DNA of 64,000 nucleotides from Mediterraneibacter butyricigenes (GCF_003574295.1 NZ_BHGK01000001.1:992001-1056000), one strand, 5' to 3'. Positions 34,733 through 43,664 are shown, counted from the stretch's first letter. Program-made: numbers and translations. Notes: a model not told the origin generated them from the sequence alone.

Positions 34733-35268
34733 ATAAAAGGCAGCAAACTTTAAGCCTTACCATGACCGGCGTTTTTGCCGCAATGATCACCATTATGACC
34801 GCATACATTTGCCATGTTCCATACGGTGCCAATGGCGGATATATCCATTTCGGCGATGCGCTGATCTATGTGGCAGCCGTATTTCTTCCACGTCCTTACG
34901 CAATGGCTGCGGCTGCAATCGGTGGTGGTATGGCGGATCTTCTGACCGCACCTTTGTGGGCACCTGCTACCATCATGATCAAAATGATCATTACCCTTCC
35001 ATTCACCAGTAAAGAAGGACGGATCCTCTGCCCGCGCAACATCATCGCCCCGTTCCTGGCTGCACTGCTTTCCGCAACCGGATATTATCTGGCGCAGGGC
35101 ATTTTATTCGGTTCCTTCGTCTCCGTACTGGCATCCTTTGCCGGAAGTGCCGTGCAGTCCGGCGGAAGCGCTATCATTTTCCTTGCCCTTGCAGTCGCAC
35201 TCGACAAGGCGCACATGAAATCCCGGACCGAAGAATGGCTGGGATTACCAATCAGAAAGAAGGCTTAA
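34729..35268 (+). CDS. ECF transporter substrate-binding (S) component, probably for vitamin B6
   Basis: A 179-residue membrane protein with five to six hydrophobic segments. The start TLSLTMTGVFAAMITIMTAY and the GGYIHFGDALIYVAA segment are typical of ECF S components. It would bind a vitamin outside and use the shared EcfA/A'/T module encoded elsewhere. The ATGA overlap with the B6-type kinase suggests pyridoxine or a related vitamer (inference); hydroxymethylpyrimidine is the other possibility. Confidence 0.82.
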   Translation: MNKRQQTLSLTMTGVFAAMITIMTAYICHVPYGANGGYIHFGDALIYVAAVFLPRPYAMAAAAIGGGMADLLTAPLWAPATIMIKMIITLPFTSKEGRILCPRNIIAPFLAALLSATGYYLAQGILFGSFVSVLASFAGSAVQSGGSAIIFLALAVALDKAHMKSRTEEWLGLPIRKKA

Positions 35269-35272
35269 TCTC

Positions 35273-35869
35273 ATGGCAGATATTTTATACACCTATAAGA
35301 ATCAGGTTTACGCAAACATCACCAACAAATGTGACTGCAGTTGCAGGTTCTGTATCCGCAGTCACAAGGATCATGTGGGAGATTCTGAAACCCTCTGGCA
35401 CAAACAGGATCCTTCTCTGGAAGAGATCAAAGCCGCTATGGATCAGTTTGATTTTACCGGATACACTGAACTGGTCTACTGCGGCTATGGAGAGCCTACC
35501 TGCGCTCTGGACAATCTGATTGAATCCGCAAAATACGCAAAGGAACGTTACGGAGTCTCGATCCGTGTCAACACCAACGGGCTTGCCAATCTTTATCACA
35601 AGCGAGATGTGATCCCGGAACTCGCCCAGGTCGTAGATTCCGTCTCTATCAGCCTGAACGCTCCTACGAAGGAAGCGTATCAGGATGTAACCCGGCCGGA
35701 ATTTCCGGATGCCTTTGACTCTATGCTCTCTTTTGGTGTAGAATGTCAGAAAGCCATCCCTTCTGTAAAATTTACGGTTGTGGATGTTCTTTCCGACGAA
35801 GACATCAAAGCAAGTCAGGAACTGGCGGATCGCCTTCAGGTTCCGTTACGGGTTCGCAAATATTCCTGA
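35273..35869 (+). CDS. Small radical SAM protein linked to the vitamin operon
   Basis: A 198-residue protein with NKCDCSCRFCIRS near residue 17-29, the C-x3-C-x2-C site for a 4Fe-4S cluster and S-adenosylmethionine, then YCGYGEPT and a short barrel up to VRKYS. It is shorter than most radical SAM enzymes and has no SPASM or extra cluster domain. It belongs to a compact family seen near ECF S components and TatD nucleases in Firmicutes; its reaction is unknown. It begins four bases after the transporter gene, so it is in the same operon. Confidence 0.85.
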   Translation: MADILYTYKNQVYANITNKCDCSCRFCIRSHKDHVGDSETLWHKQDPSLEEIKAAMDQFDFTGYTELVYCGYGEPTCALDNLIESAKYAKERYGVSIRVNTNGLANLYHKRDVIPELAQVVDSVSISLNAPTKEAYQDVTRPEFPDAFDSMLSFGVECQKAIPSVKFTVVDVLSDEDIKASQELADRLQVPLRVRKYS

Positions 35870-36010
35870 TTTTTCGAAAATCCAAAGATTTTCCATGTTG
35901 TAGCTGCTCTGATTCTTCCTATGGCAAATCGATGCTTCCGGGAATAATTTTCCCGAATGTTAAGAGTTCAAATTGAAAGATTAGACTGAAAGATCAAATT
36001 GGAGGATCCT

Positions 36011-36907
36011 ATGAAACCGGCTACCCGCATTTTAACTTATTCTATCTCCGAACATGATGCACGCCTGCGAATTGAACAATTTCTTCGCAGGCGTGGTTTT
36101 TCCGGGCAAAATCTGACCGATCTCCGTAAAATACCGGGCAGTGTCTGTGTGAATCAGACGCCTTGTATTCTGAAAACCGTTCTGCAGCCCAAAGATATCC
36201 TCACGGTAACCATCACGACCACGTCCTCTTCTCCCAACATTTTACCGGTTCCGATTCCATTTGATCTGGTGTATGAAGACGAGGATCTGTTGGTCGTCAA
36301 CAAACCGGCCGGCATGCCCGTCCATCCTTCCGCCAAAAATCATGACAACACTCTGGCAAATGCACTGGCCTGGTATTACCAGGAACAGGGACTTCCCTTT
36401 GTCTTCCACTGTACCAATCGACTGGATCGGGATACCTCCGGTCTGGTGCTCGTAGCCAGACATTCTTACAGCGCCACCCGGATTGCTCAGATGACCAAAA
36501 ACCGGGAGATTCACCGGGAATATCGTGCCATCGTCCGCGGGATCCCCGCTCCTTCTGAAGGAACCATCGATGCACCTCTGGGGCGAAAGGCCGGTTCGAT
36601 CATTGAACGCACCGTAGATTTTGAACAGGGCGAACCGGCGATCACTCATTATCAGGTTGTCGAAAGCAAAAACAGCCACAGTCTTCTGGCCTTACAACTG
36701 GAGACCGGACGCACCCACCAGATCCGAATCCATTTAAAACATCTGGGCTATCCACTGGTCGGAGACTATCTCTACAACCCGGATATGGAATTTATCAATC
36801 GGCAAGCACTTCACGCTTATCATCTGCGGTTTTCTCATCCGGTCACGGGAGAGAAGATGGAGTTCACTGCGCCGCTTCCGGAGGATATGAAGGCAATCCT
36901 TGTATAG
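36011..36907 (+). CDS. RluA-family pseudouridine synthase
   Basis: A 298-residue enzyme starting at the ATG behind GGAGG (an upstream TTG overlaps that site). An S4-like N-terminal domain (RLRIEQFLRRRGFS) is followed by VVNKPAGMPVHPS and the catalytic motif NRLDRDTSG, whose aspartate attacks uridine C6, and by GRTHQIRIHLKHLGYPLVGD. It makes pseudouridine in rRNA or tRNA; the position cannot be told. A classical member has HRLDRDTSG; N replaces H here. Confidence 0.9.
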   Translation: MKPATRILTYSISEHDARLRIEQFLRRRGFSGQNLTDLRKIPGSVCVNQTPCILKTVLQPKDILTVTITTTSSSPNILPVPIPFDLVYEDEDLLVVNKPAGMPVHPSAKNHDNTLANALAWYYQEQGLPFVFHCTNRLDRDTSGLVLVARHSYSATRIAQMTKNREIHREYRAIVRGIPAPSEGTIDAPLGRKAGSIIERTVDFEQGEPAITHYQVVESKNSHSLLALQLETGRTHQIRIHLKHLGYPLVGDYLYNPDMEFINRQALHAYHLRFSHPVTGEKMEFTAPLPEDMKAILV

Positions 36908-37002
36908 TAAATACGCTCTGAATCTCTTTAACCGCATAAATAATATTCCAAAAAAGGTTGCAACGGGAACATCCCTTTTTCGTCAATATAATTTCTCCTG
37001 TA

Positions 37003-37043
37003 AAAAGCTGCCCCCTGCAATTAGCAGGTCGGCAGCTTTACTT
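37003..37043 (+). terminator. Terminator behind the RluA gene
   Basis: AAAGCTGCC (37004-37012) pairs with GGCAGCTTT (37031-37039), with an inner CCTGC/GCAGG stem, followed by ACTTCT. The T run is poor. Confidence 0.5.
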
Positions 37044-37069
37044 CTATTCACTACGGGATCAGTACCGTA

Positions 37070-37289
37070 TTGTCTCCAACCGGGAAAGCGGACGCGGGCG
37101 CTACGATATCGCCATGTACCCATTAAGTGAAAATATGGATGGATTTCTTATGGAATTCAAAGTCCGAAATGCATCCAAAGAAAAAGATCTGATAATGACC
37201 TGATCGCCTCAGGTATTCCTAAAGACCACATTTATAAGCTTGGGATCGCTTTTGACGGGAAAGATGTATGTATCAGAACTTCCTTATAA
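37070..37289 (+). pseudogene. 3' remnant of an AAA-ATPase-like / PD-(D/E)XK (DUF1703-type) gene
   Basis: One frame reads YRIVSNRESGRGRYDIAMYP and then FLMEFKVRNA, the nuclease-like E-x-K region of the DUF1703 C-terminal domain. After a deletion and a frame change the tail DLIASGIPKDHIYKLGIAFD ending in TSL and a stop follows. A complete member has about 520-570 residues; everything before the nuclease domain and the piece joining the two parts are missing. It is dead. Such genes are multi-copy and mobile in gut Firmicutes. Confidence 0.7.
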
Positions 37290-37327
37290 ATGCAGGGTTA
37301 TAGGACAAAATGTGTCGATGAAAACCA

Positions 37328-40300
37328 TTATCCTCTTCTCCGTTTCTTTCCCGCACCCAATGCAACTGCGCCACTTAACGCCAGCATTACAAGATACAAG
37401 GTTGCAGGACTTTCATCTCCAGTTTTCGGATTGGATGTTTTCTTCTTTCCTTTCTGCTTTTCCGCAGATGCTTTTAGTTCCTGCTTCTGATCTTCTGCAC
37501 CTAGTTTCGCAGCCGTTCCCGGAGTCGGATCCGGCGTTGGAACAGGATTTGGTTCCGGTGTAGGGGTCGGTTCCGGAGATGGTGTCGGATCTTCCTTGTT
37601 TTCCTCTACCTTTGCTGTCAGAACTGCACGGTCACTGCGTCCCACAGGACTGATTGCTTCTACTTTCACCGTGTATTCTTTGCCTTCTTCCAGATCGTTC
37701 ATCTCTGCCCGGAACGTATTTCCATCTACTTCCAGTTCTTTCACCAGTGTATTTCCTTCATATACACGGACCACATAGCTTTCCGGAAGCATCTGATTTT
37801 CTGTCTCTTCCGGTTTTTCCCACTGTACAAGAAGGCTTCCTTTTCCGGAGGTCACTGTCACCAGCGGAGCATCCGGAACACTCAACTGTGCTTTCAGCGT
37901 TCCATAATAATTCTCTCCACCGATTTCTACCGTTTCTCCCTGTAACAGGTCTGCTGATACCTGATCGATGATGGCTGTTGTCTCACCGGTCCGCCACTTA
38001 TATGTATAAGTTCCGTTTCCTGCCCGCCTTACATCTTTTACTGACGCCTCAAGACGATAGGTTCCATTTTCATTCTTCGTTACACTGATCACGGCAGTTC
38101 CTGTGATTTCTTCTTTTCCTGTAACAGACAGATACAAAGTTTTCAGGGTTTCATAGGAAGTCTCCAGTTCTTCTGCTGTCGGCTCTTCCCTTCGAAGCAG
38201 TCCGTCTGCCTCTTTGATTGCCTGTTGGAAAGCGTCCCAGTCTTTCTGTCCCTGATAATCTGCTGCATCCAGCGCATTGGCTTTATTTACCAGACTGTTC
38301 AGAGCGATCAGCCACTGGAAGACCTCGTGTTCATTCTGGATTTCTTCAATCAGTTCATGGAATTCTGCGTCCCGATTGTATTCCGTTACAACCGCCTTAT
38401 GATCGATCCGCAGGCCATTTGCCTGCATTTCATCCAGGAAACGATCCAGCAAGGATTCCGGAAGATTGCAAAGCAACATAAATTCCGTATCAAAAGAATC
38501 TCCATCCCAGGTCTGGTCTGCTTTTTCATAACCATCCAGTCCTGCCAGATAACCTACGGTTTCATTTAATTCACTGTTTTTCAAGGTTTCCGTCGGAATT
38601 CCGAGATGTTCCAGAATCGTTCTGACCCGATTGCCTCTGGAAGAATCCTCACTCAGATTGTACAGCACGACTTTATATGCCGGTGCCTCCTCTCCTGCTG
38701 CCAGTATCGGTACGGAGGCGGAGACATAATCTACTTCTTCGCCTTCCCATTCCGTATGCGGCAATCTCAGTTTGATGATCAGCCGGTCGCCGGGATTCAT
38801 TGTGACTCCGGTACTGACCGGAACGGTAATCTTTCCGTTTGTTTCCATGCCCAGCCGACTGTTCACCTGACCGATTCGTCTTACATTGTTCGGATTTTCC
38901 CAGAGTTCTTTCTCTTCAAATTCCTGGTCCGTGTAAGCGGCTGAGAACTGGTAAATCGTTACATCACAGTAAAATTCATCCCCCAGACTGAGATACTCCT
39001 CTGCATACTGGATCGTCACCGGAATCTCTGTTGCATTTGCCGACACCGCACTGACATCAAATGCTGCATACGGGGTTCCCCAGTCCGGAGAAGGCTGTAT
39101 GGTCACTTCATCAGAACGTCCTTCTACACTGTCTGCCGTCAGTACCAGAAGAAGCTTCGCTCCTTCTTTCAGTTTATTCGCTCCAAAATATAACGTCTGA
39201 TTACTTGTGCTCTTATAGATTTTCCCACTGGTAAGTGCCGTTGCCGTATCCGTATCAAACGCATCTCCGGTAAACTGATACAGCACGTAGGACGCATCCT
39301 TTGTGTCGCTGTCGATCGTCATGGATGCCTGAATATGGGTAATTCCTGCTGTCACTTTCTCTGTCAGGATCTTTGCCTGCGGTTTCACTTTCTCCGGAAT
39401 CGCACTGATCACAACACTGTTAGAGACTACTTCTGTCCCATCTGAAAGTTCCAATTCTGCGGTCAGGTTCTTTCCTGCTTCCAGTTTTCCCGCACCAAAA
39501 CTGATCTTCTGGCTGGAATCTTTGGAAGAAACCGCCTCATAATAAATTCGATCAACTTCGGTATAGGCATCTCCCTCATGGCAATATAATGCAAGTTTTC
39601 CGGTCAGGCTTTCATCATATTCCGCCTGTACCCAGACATCACTTCTGTCTGCGCGCACATTACTGGTCACGATTTCCACGGAAGCATCTTTTTTCACTGC
39701 ATCACCAATAATCGGTACTTCCGCAGCTTCTTTCGTGTAAATACGATCAGTGTCTGCATCATATTTATACAGGTAAGCCAGTACCGTCTCGCCCACATTC
39801 AGTTTGGTCTGATTAAATGTCACCGGATAGGTTCCCTCTCCCGTGAAACTTACCGTCGCCAGTTTCGTTCTGGAATCCCGGTCGTCTCCTGCTTTTCCCG
39901 TTGCCAGGAACAAATATCCGCCCTTGAAATCCTCACAGCCTTTCACGATTACCGTTGCTGTTTTGGACTCTACCGTAAAGGAGGTCTCTTCGACATTCAC
40001 ACTGTCTTCTTCCACCACCGGAATCGCCTGGCTTGTAAAGGTTTTATTTCCATTGTCATAAGTCAGTACCAGACATATCTTATCTCCTGCACTCAGACTT
40101 CCCGCCGTCAGATCAAAACTGATTTCTCCCGGTGTCTGTCCGAATTTTCTCGCAATCGGATTGGCAGTGTCCGGTGTACCGTCCTCTTTCATTTTACAAA
40201 GGCTTACAATATTGATATTTGCATCCTCCGCCACCGATACTGCCTGAATCTGAAATCTAACTGCAGTACTTTCTGTTGTCAGCACATCAGAAGTCGTTAT

Positions 40301-41794
40301 CACAAACGGTACGGATTGTTGCACACTGACCGGTACGCTCTGTGCGGAAATATCTCCGCCCTTTTGCAAAAATGCAACGACCTTATCTCCCGCTGACAAC
40401 ACTCCTGTATTGGGTGTGATTGTGTAAGTTCCTGCACTGACGTCAAACTTTGATGCAACCCAGGTTCCGCCGGTCATGGCAAATTCCAGGGTATCTGCCG
40501 GATAACTTTTCACCAGGATCATGGAGCCTTCCGGCACGGTTCCCGCCACTTTTACCGTAAAATCCTGATCTTCTGTCACAACACCGTCTACTGCGATTGT
40601 CGGAGTTTCTTCCACCGTTTTGGCAACGACGCCAACGGAATCATCCGGGCGATGGAAGGATTCCTCGTAATCATTTCCTTTTGGAAGAAACAGTTCTTCA
40701 TTCTGCGTCCAGTAGACCACTGCACGCACACGATATCCCGCCTTCACCGGTTCACTTAGCGTCACTTCTTTTCCGGAAAATGCTTCCGCACATTTCAGAT
40801 TGCTTACCAGAGAAATCTGATTTTCACCCTCAAAATCAAAGCTTTCGCCCTCCGGATACTGTGCCACTGCGCAGGTAATCGAGATTTTATCCTCCTGTGC
40901 CGCCTGGAACAGTCGTTCATCTCCCGTCAGTGTCAGATGCACCGTCGTTGCGCCTTCTTCCAGACTGCTTTCATCAATTTTCACATCCGGATAGGTATAG
41001 TCTTTGAAGCCTTCTCCATTTTCATCTACCACCTGAATCGGCTGAGAATTCACCGGACGATAATTATCCTCTCCCACCGGTACATTCAGGCAGGCAATCA
41101 CATTATATCCCATCTGTAAGGTCTGATTAAAATTACAGGTCACAGTCCCTGTCATTACCCTTCCGGACCATAACCGCTTATTGTAGGTTGCATCCGGATC
41201 GAAGGATGTATTGGAAGAATAGGCATACAGCGTCATGTAACATCCGTCTGTCAGGCTGTCTGCCAGTTTGACTTCCACATCCACCGAAGTATCTTCGACT
41301 TTAAAATTCTCCGTCCGCAAAAGTTTTGCAGAGCAGGCTGCCAGAATTTCATCCGCAGTCGGCTTCGATGCATCCGCTGCTTTTGTCACCGTAACCGCAT
41401 TGGAGACATAATCGGTCGTCTCTTCACCGCTGGCATCACGCATGACTGCCAGAATTTTACTTCCCTCTGTCGGTTTTGCTGTAAGATTCAACGTATTTTC
41501 TCCGCTCTGAAGATTTGTAAGGACTGCAAAGCATAAACTGGTATAGTTATTTAACTTTGCCTCCTCATAAGTCTCCCCGGAATCCAACTGGATTATCCGC
41601 AGAATCCCCGCTGATGGCAGATTTGCAATCTGCACTTTGACACTGGTAGTGTCTGTGGTAATCGCATCTTCCGCAATTGTAATTTGACTCTGATCCTCAG
41701 AGACTGCTGCCTGTGCCGTAAATCCCGGTAACGTCAGCATCATCACCATTGCCAGAAGCAATGCCACACTTCTTTTCCATGTTTTCAGAAACAT
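37328..41794 (-). CDS. Large sortase-anchored surface protein with DUF3783, FIVAR-like and FN3 domains
   Basis: About 1488 residues from the ATG behind GGGAGG at 41794. Signal peptide (SVALLLAMVMMLTLPG, cut after AQA). Residues 30-1010 form about nine related beta-sandwich-like modules of 100 residues, each with a phrase like LSAGDKVVAFL. A DUF3783 domain (about 1020-1140, MLLCNLPESLLDRFL), a FIVAR-like helical segment (1145-1205) and an FN3 domain (about 1290-1385, SLLVQWEKPEE) follow. A Pro/Thr-rich wall linker, the sorting signal NPKTGD, a membrane helix and KKRRRG end the protein. It is probably an adhesin or structural wall protein. The ligand is unknown. Confidence 0.85.
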   Translation of the reverse strand: MFLKTWKRSVALLLAMVMMLTLPGFTAQAAVSEDQSQITIAEDAITTDTTSVKVQIANLPSAGILRIIQLDSGETYEEAKLNNYTSLCFAVLTNLQSGENTLNLTAKPTEGSKILAVMRDASGEETTDYVSNAVTVTKAADASKPTADEILAACSAKLLRTENFKVEDTSVDVEVKLADSLTDGCYMTLYAYSSNTSFDPDATYNKRLWSGRVMTGTVTCNFNQTLQMGYNVIACLNVPVGEDNYRPVNSQPIQVVDENGEGFKDYTYPDVKIDESSLEEGATTVHLTLTGDERLFQAAQEDKISITCAVAQYPEGESFDFEGENQISLVSNLKCAEAFSGKEVTLSEPVKAGYRVRAVVYWTQNEELFLPKGNDYEESFHRPDDSVGVVAKTVEETPTIAVDGVVTEDQDFTVKVAGTVPEGSMILVKSYPADTLEFAMTGGTWVASKFDVSAGTYTITPNTGVLSAGDKVVAFLQKGGDISAQSVPVSVQQSVPFVITTSDVLTTESTAVRFQIQAVSVAEDANINIVSLCKMKEDGTPDTANPIARKFGQTPGEISFDLTAGSLSAGDKICLVLTYDNGNKTFTSQAIPVVEEDSVNVEETSFTVESKTATVIVKGCEDFKGGYLFLATGKAGDDRDSRTKLATVSFTGEGTYPVTFNQTKLNVGETVLAYLYKYDADTDRIYTKEAAEVPIIGDAVKKDASVEIVTSNVRADRSDVWVQAEYDESLTGKLALYCHEGDAYTEVDRIYYEAVSSKDSSQKISFGAGKLEAGKNLTAELELSDGTEVVSNSVVISAIPEKVKPQAKILTEKVTAGITHIQASMTIDSDTKDASYVLYQFTGDAFDTDTATALTSGKIYKSTSNQTLYFGANKLKEGAKLLLVLTADSVEGRSDEVTIQPSPDWGTPYAAFDVSAVSANATEIPVTIQYAEEYLSLGDEFYCDVTIYQFSAAYTDQEFEEKELWENPNNVRRIGQVNSRLGMETNGKITVPVSTGVTMNPGDRLIIKLRLPHTEWEGEEVDYVSASVPILAAGEEAPAYKVVLYNLSEDSSRGNRVRTILEHLGIPTETLKNSELNETVGYLAGLDGYEKADQTWDGDSFDTEFMLLCNLPESLLDRFLDEMQANGLRIDHKAVVTEYNRDAEFHELIEEIQNEHEVFQWLIALNSLVNKANALDAADYQGQKDWDAFQQAIKEADGLLRREEPTAEELETSYETLKTLYLSVTGKEEITGTAVISVTKNENGTYRLEASVKDVRRAGNGTYTYKWRTGETTAIIDQVSADLLQGETVEIGGENYYGTLKAQLSVPDAPLVTVTSGKGSLLVQWEKPEETENQMLPESYVVRVYEGNTLVKELEVDGNTFRAEMNDLEEGKEYTVKVEAISPVGRSDRAVLTAKVEENKEDPTPSPEPTPTPEPNPVPTPDPTPGTAAKLGAEDQKQELKASAEKQKGKKKTSNPKTGDESPATLYLVMLALSGAVALGAGKKRRRG

Positions 41795-41945
41795 TTTCTT
41801 CCTCCCTTCGTGTCCCTGCACGTTTTTCTCGCCCCAATTTGTATTAGAAACAGCTAACCATCTTTTCCGAATTACCGTCCGAAGTTTATACCCGTCACCA
41901 GAACGTCAGGACCTTAATCGAACTTGAATTTCGGCTCGTCACAAA

Positions 41946-41981
41946 ACTAAAAGAGGTTAGCTTAAGCTAACCTCTTTTAGT
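41946..41981 (-). terminator. Terminator of the HAD phosphatase gene
   Basis: A perfect 18-base palindrome arm pair, ACTAAAAGAGGTTAGCTT and its complement with no spare loop bases, with flanking A/T runs; it can stop transcription in both directions. Confidence 0.8.
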
Positions 41982-42010
41982 TTACCATAGACCTTATTTT
42001 CCGTTCAATC

Positions 42011-42628
42011 TCATTCTTCTAACAGAGAATTTATCTCATTAGGATCATCCAACAGATACTTGCACTCGATCGAGCGATCCGTAGTTCCCCAGCCCGCCAG
42101 CACAAAATCAACGCCTGCGTCTTTTGCACAGGAACTATCGTATTTGCTGTCGCCCACATACAGGACATCCGCCGCCTGTGTCCCTGCTTTTTCCATATAT
42201 TTCAAAAGTGGATCTCCAAAAGGCTTGTGCTTCTCGGTATCGTCGGCACAGATCACAATGTCAAAATAGTCATTTAATCCAAACATCGTAAAATCCTGTT
42301 CAAATTCTTTCCGATTCTTAGAGGTTACGATTCCAAGCCGACAGCCTTTTTCTTTTAACACTTCTAAAATCTCCCGGATTCCGGGGAACAATTCAATCTC
42401 ATCTTTAAACGAACGCATATGCCGGTTCCAGATCTCCAGTGCCGAAAGTTCTATCTTCATCTGTTTCAATGCATCCGCTCCCGGAATTCCGAATGCAAAC
42501 CGAAGTTCTTCCCACGGAATATCTTTCCCGGTCACTTCCTTAATCGTCCTTTGAAATGAAACCAGATCCGGCTTCTCTGTATCCGTCATCGTTCCGTCTA
42601 TGTCAAACACTACATGACTGTATCTCAT
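42011..42628 (-). CDS. HAD-superfamily phosphatase (phosphoglycolate-phosphatase-like)
   Basis: A 205-residue soluble enzyme with motif I FDIDGTMTDTE (nucleophile D10 and acid D12), a helical cap at about 17-80, motif II in IVTSKN, lysine in HKPFGDP and motif IV VGDSKYD. It dephosphorylates a small metabolite such as phosphoglycolate or a pyrophosphate; the substrate is not readable. The start ATG at 42628 follows AGGAGG. Monocistronic. Confidence 0.85.
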   Translation of the reverse strand: MRYSHVVFDIDGTMTDTEKPDLVSFQRTIKEVTGKDIPWEELRFAFGIPGADALKQMKIELSALEIWNRHMRSFKDEIELFPGIREILEVLKEKGCRLGIVTSKNRKEFEQDFTMFGLNDYFDIVICADDTEKHKPFGDPLLKYMEKAGTQAADVLYVGDSKYDSSCAKDAGVDFVLAGWGTTDRSIECKYLLDDPNEINSLLEE

Positions 42629-42874
42629 AGATTGTTCCTCCTGCTTTTCTTTGGCACAGTTTTTATTCTTCTGACTTTCCCATCTTTTTCTATAAGAACA
42701 GCTTCATTTTATCTTATCTTCCCTGTCTCTACAACCCCTGTTTTATTTCTCTTTTTATTCCTGCCATCTTATCCCTGATGCTTCCTGTATTCTTTCGGTC
42801 CATCGGATACGGTCGCACCAGTCTGTTCGCCGGATTCCGGTTCCGTACCGGTTAGAAAAACGTGCGTCGTAACT
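42629..42874. other. Non-coding stretch between the HAD gene and the tRNA operon
   Basis: No gene, repeat or RNA recognised. The HAD gene promoter must lie here, but no convincing -35/-10 pair stands out. Confidence 0.4.
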
Positions 42875-42918
42875 CAAAAAATCCGAATCTTCCTCTTCTC
42901 GAGAAACATTCGGATTTT
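42875..42918 (-). terminator. Terminator of the tRNA operon
   Basis: AAAATCCGAAT pairs with ATTCGGATTTT (42878-42888 with 42908-42918) around a partly structured loop; the minus strand continues with TTTTTT. Confidence 0.8.
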
Positions 42919-42927
42919 CTTTGTTCA

Positions 42928-43011
42928 TGCGGGTAGCCGGACTTGAACCGGCACGGGATTTCTCCCGAGAGATTTTAAGTCTCTTGTGTCTGCCTATTCC
43001 ACCATACCCGC
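42928..43011 (-). tRNA. tRNA-Leu (TAA)
   Basis: An 84-base class II tRNA: acceptor GCGGGTA/TACCCGC, anticodon loop CTTAAAA (TAA), long variable arm CTCGGGAGAAATCCCG, T-loop TTCAAGT. Last gene of the tRNA operon. Confidence 0.95.
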
Positions 43012-43015
43012 ACAG

Positions 43016-43088
43016 TGGGACCTACAGGGCTCGAACCTGTGACCCTCTGCTTGTAAGGCAGATGCTCTCCCAGCTGAGCTAAGATCCC
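43016..43088 (-). tRNA. tRNA-Val (TAC)
   Basis: 73 bases: acceptor GGGATCT/AGGTCCC, anticodon loop CTTACAA (TAC), T-loop TTCGAGC. Encoded 5 bases before tRNA-Leu. Confidence 0.95.
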
Positions 43089-43093
43089 ACAAA

Positions 43094-43167
43094 CGACCCA
43101 GAAGAGACTCGAACTCTCGACCTCCGCCGTGACAGGGCGGCGCTCTAACCAACTGAGCCACTGGGCC
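43094..43167 (-). tRNA. tRNA-Asp (GTC)
   Basis: 74 bases: acceptor GGCCCAG/CTGGGTC, anticodon loop CTGTCAC (GTC), T-loop TTCGAGT, discriminator G as usual for tRNA-Asp. Confidence 0.95.
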
Positions 43168-43225
43168 ATATATTTAATCATAGATACATCTGGCAACCGG
43201 ATCGATTGCCAAATGTAATTGCCAA

Positions 43226-43299
43226 TGGACCTTCGGGGACTCGAACCCAGGACCGATCGGTTATGAGCCGATTGCTCTAACCAGCTGAGCTAAAGGTCC
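43226..43299 (-). tRNA. tRNA-Met (CAT), elongator type
   Basis: 74 bases: acceptor GGACCTT/AAGGTCC, anticodon loop CTCATAA (CAT). It has a paired first acceptor base, so it is not the initiator. A lysidine-modified tRNA-Ile with CAT anticodon cannot be ruled out by eye. Confidence 0.85.
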
Positions 43300-43323
43300 A
43301 TATGCTGTCCCTTTCAGGAACAA

Positions 43324-43396
43324 AGCCGATGATCGGACTCGAACCGATAACCTGCTGATTACAAATCAGCTGCTCTGCCAATTGAGCCACATCGGC
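43324..43396 (-). tRNA. tRNA-Thr (TGT)
   Basis: 73 bases: acceptor GCCGATG/CATCGGC, anticodon loop TTTGTAA (TGT), T-loop TTCGAGT. A rearranged relative lies directly upstream at 43432-43506. Confidence 0.95.
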
Positions 43397-43431
43397 ATAC
43401 TTACCTTACTGAATATCTTTATCTACTACAC

Positions 43432-43506
43432 CAGGCAGCTGATTTGTAACCAGCGCTCTGCCTGCGATTGACGCGGTCAATCTTATGGAATTGAGCCATA
43501 TCGGCA
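43432..43506 (-). pseudogene. Rearranged tRNA-Thr remnant
   Basis: The 5' part GCCGATATGGCTCAATT matches the neighbouring tRNA-Thr. Then a foreign 26-base piece holding the hairpin GATTGAC/GTCAATC interrupts the D-loop. GGCAGAGC follows, and the anticodon arm is inverted (on the plus strand it reads GCTGATTTGTAACCAGC). There is no T-arm or 3' acceptor strand. It cannot fold as a tRNA and must be a scar of duplication and inversion. Confidence 0.7.
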
Positions 43507-43518
43507 TATTCAAAGTAG

Positions 43519-43590
43519 TGACTCCGACGGGAATCGAACCCGTGTTACCGCCGTGAAAGGGCGATGTCTTAACCGCTTGACCACGGAGCC
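43519..43590 (-). tRNA. tRNA-Glu (TTC)
   Basis: 72 bases: acceptor GGCTCCG/CGGAGTC, anticodon loop CTTTCAC (TTC), T-loop TTCGATT. First gene of the tRNA operon. Confidence 0.95.
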
Positions 43591-43635
43591 AAAGTTTACA
43601 TCATAAAATCCGCCGCCTGTTCAGTGACGAATTTT

Positions 43636-43664
43636 ATGATAGCATAATTTACATGGATTTGCAA
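43636..43664 (-). promoter_or_regulatory. Promoter of the tRNA operon
   Basis: On the minus strand TTGCAA (43659-43664), 17 bases, TATCAT (43636-43641), about 45 bases before tRNA-Glu. Confidence 0.65.

Noticed and set aside
41822-41945. Possible riboswitch upstream of the large surface protein
   Set aside because: Checked by eye for cyclic-di-GMP and similar motifs; no conserved core was found.
42629-42874. Possible small gene on the minus strand between the tRNA operon and the HAD gene
   Set aside because: Short basic frames can be read, but none has a ribosome site or resembles a known family.
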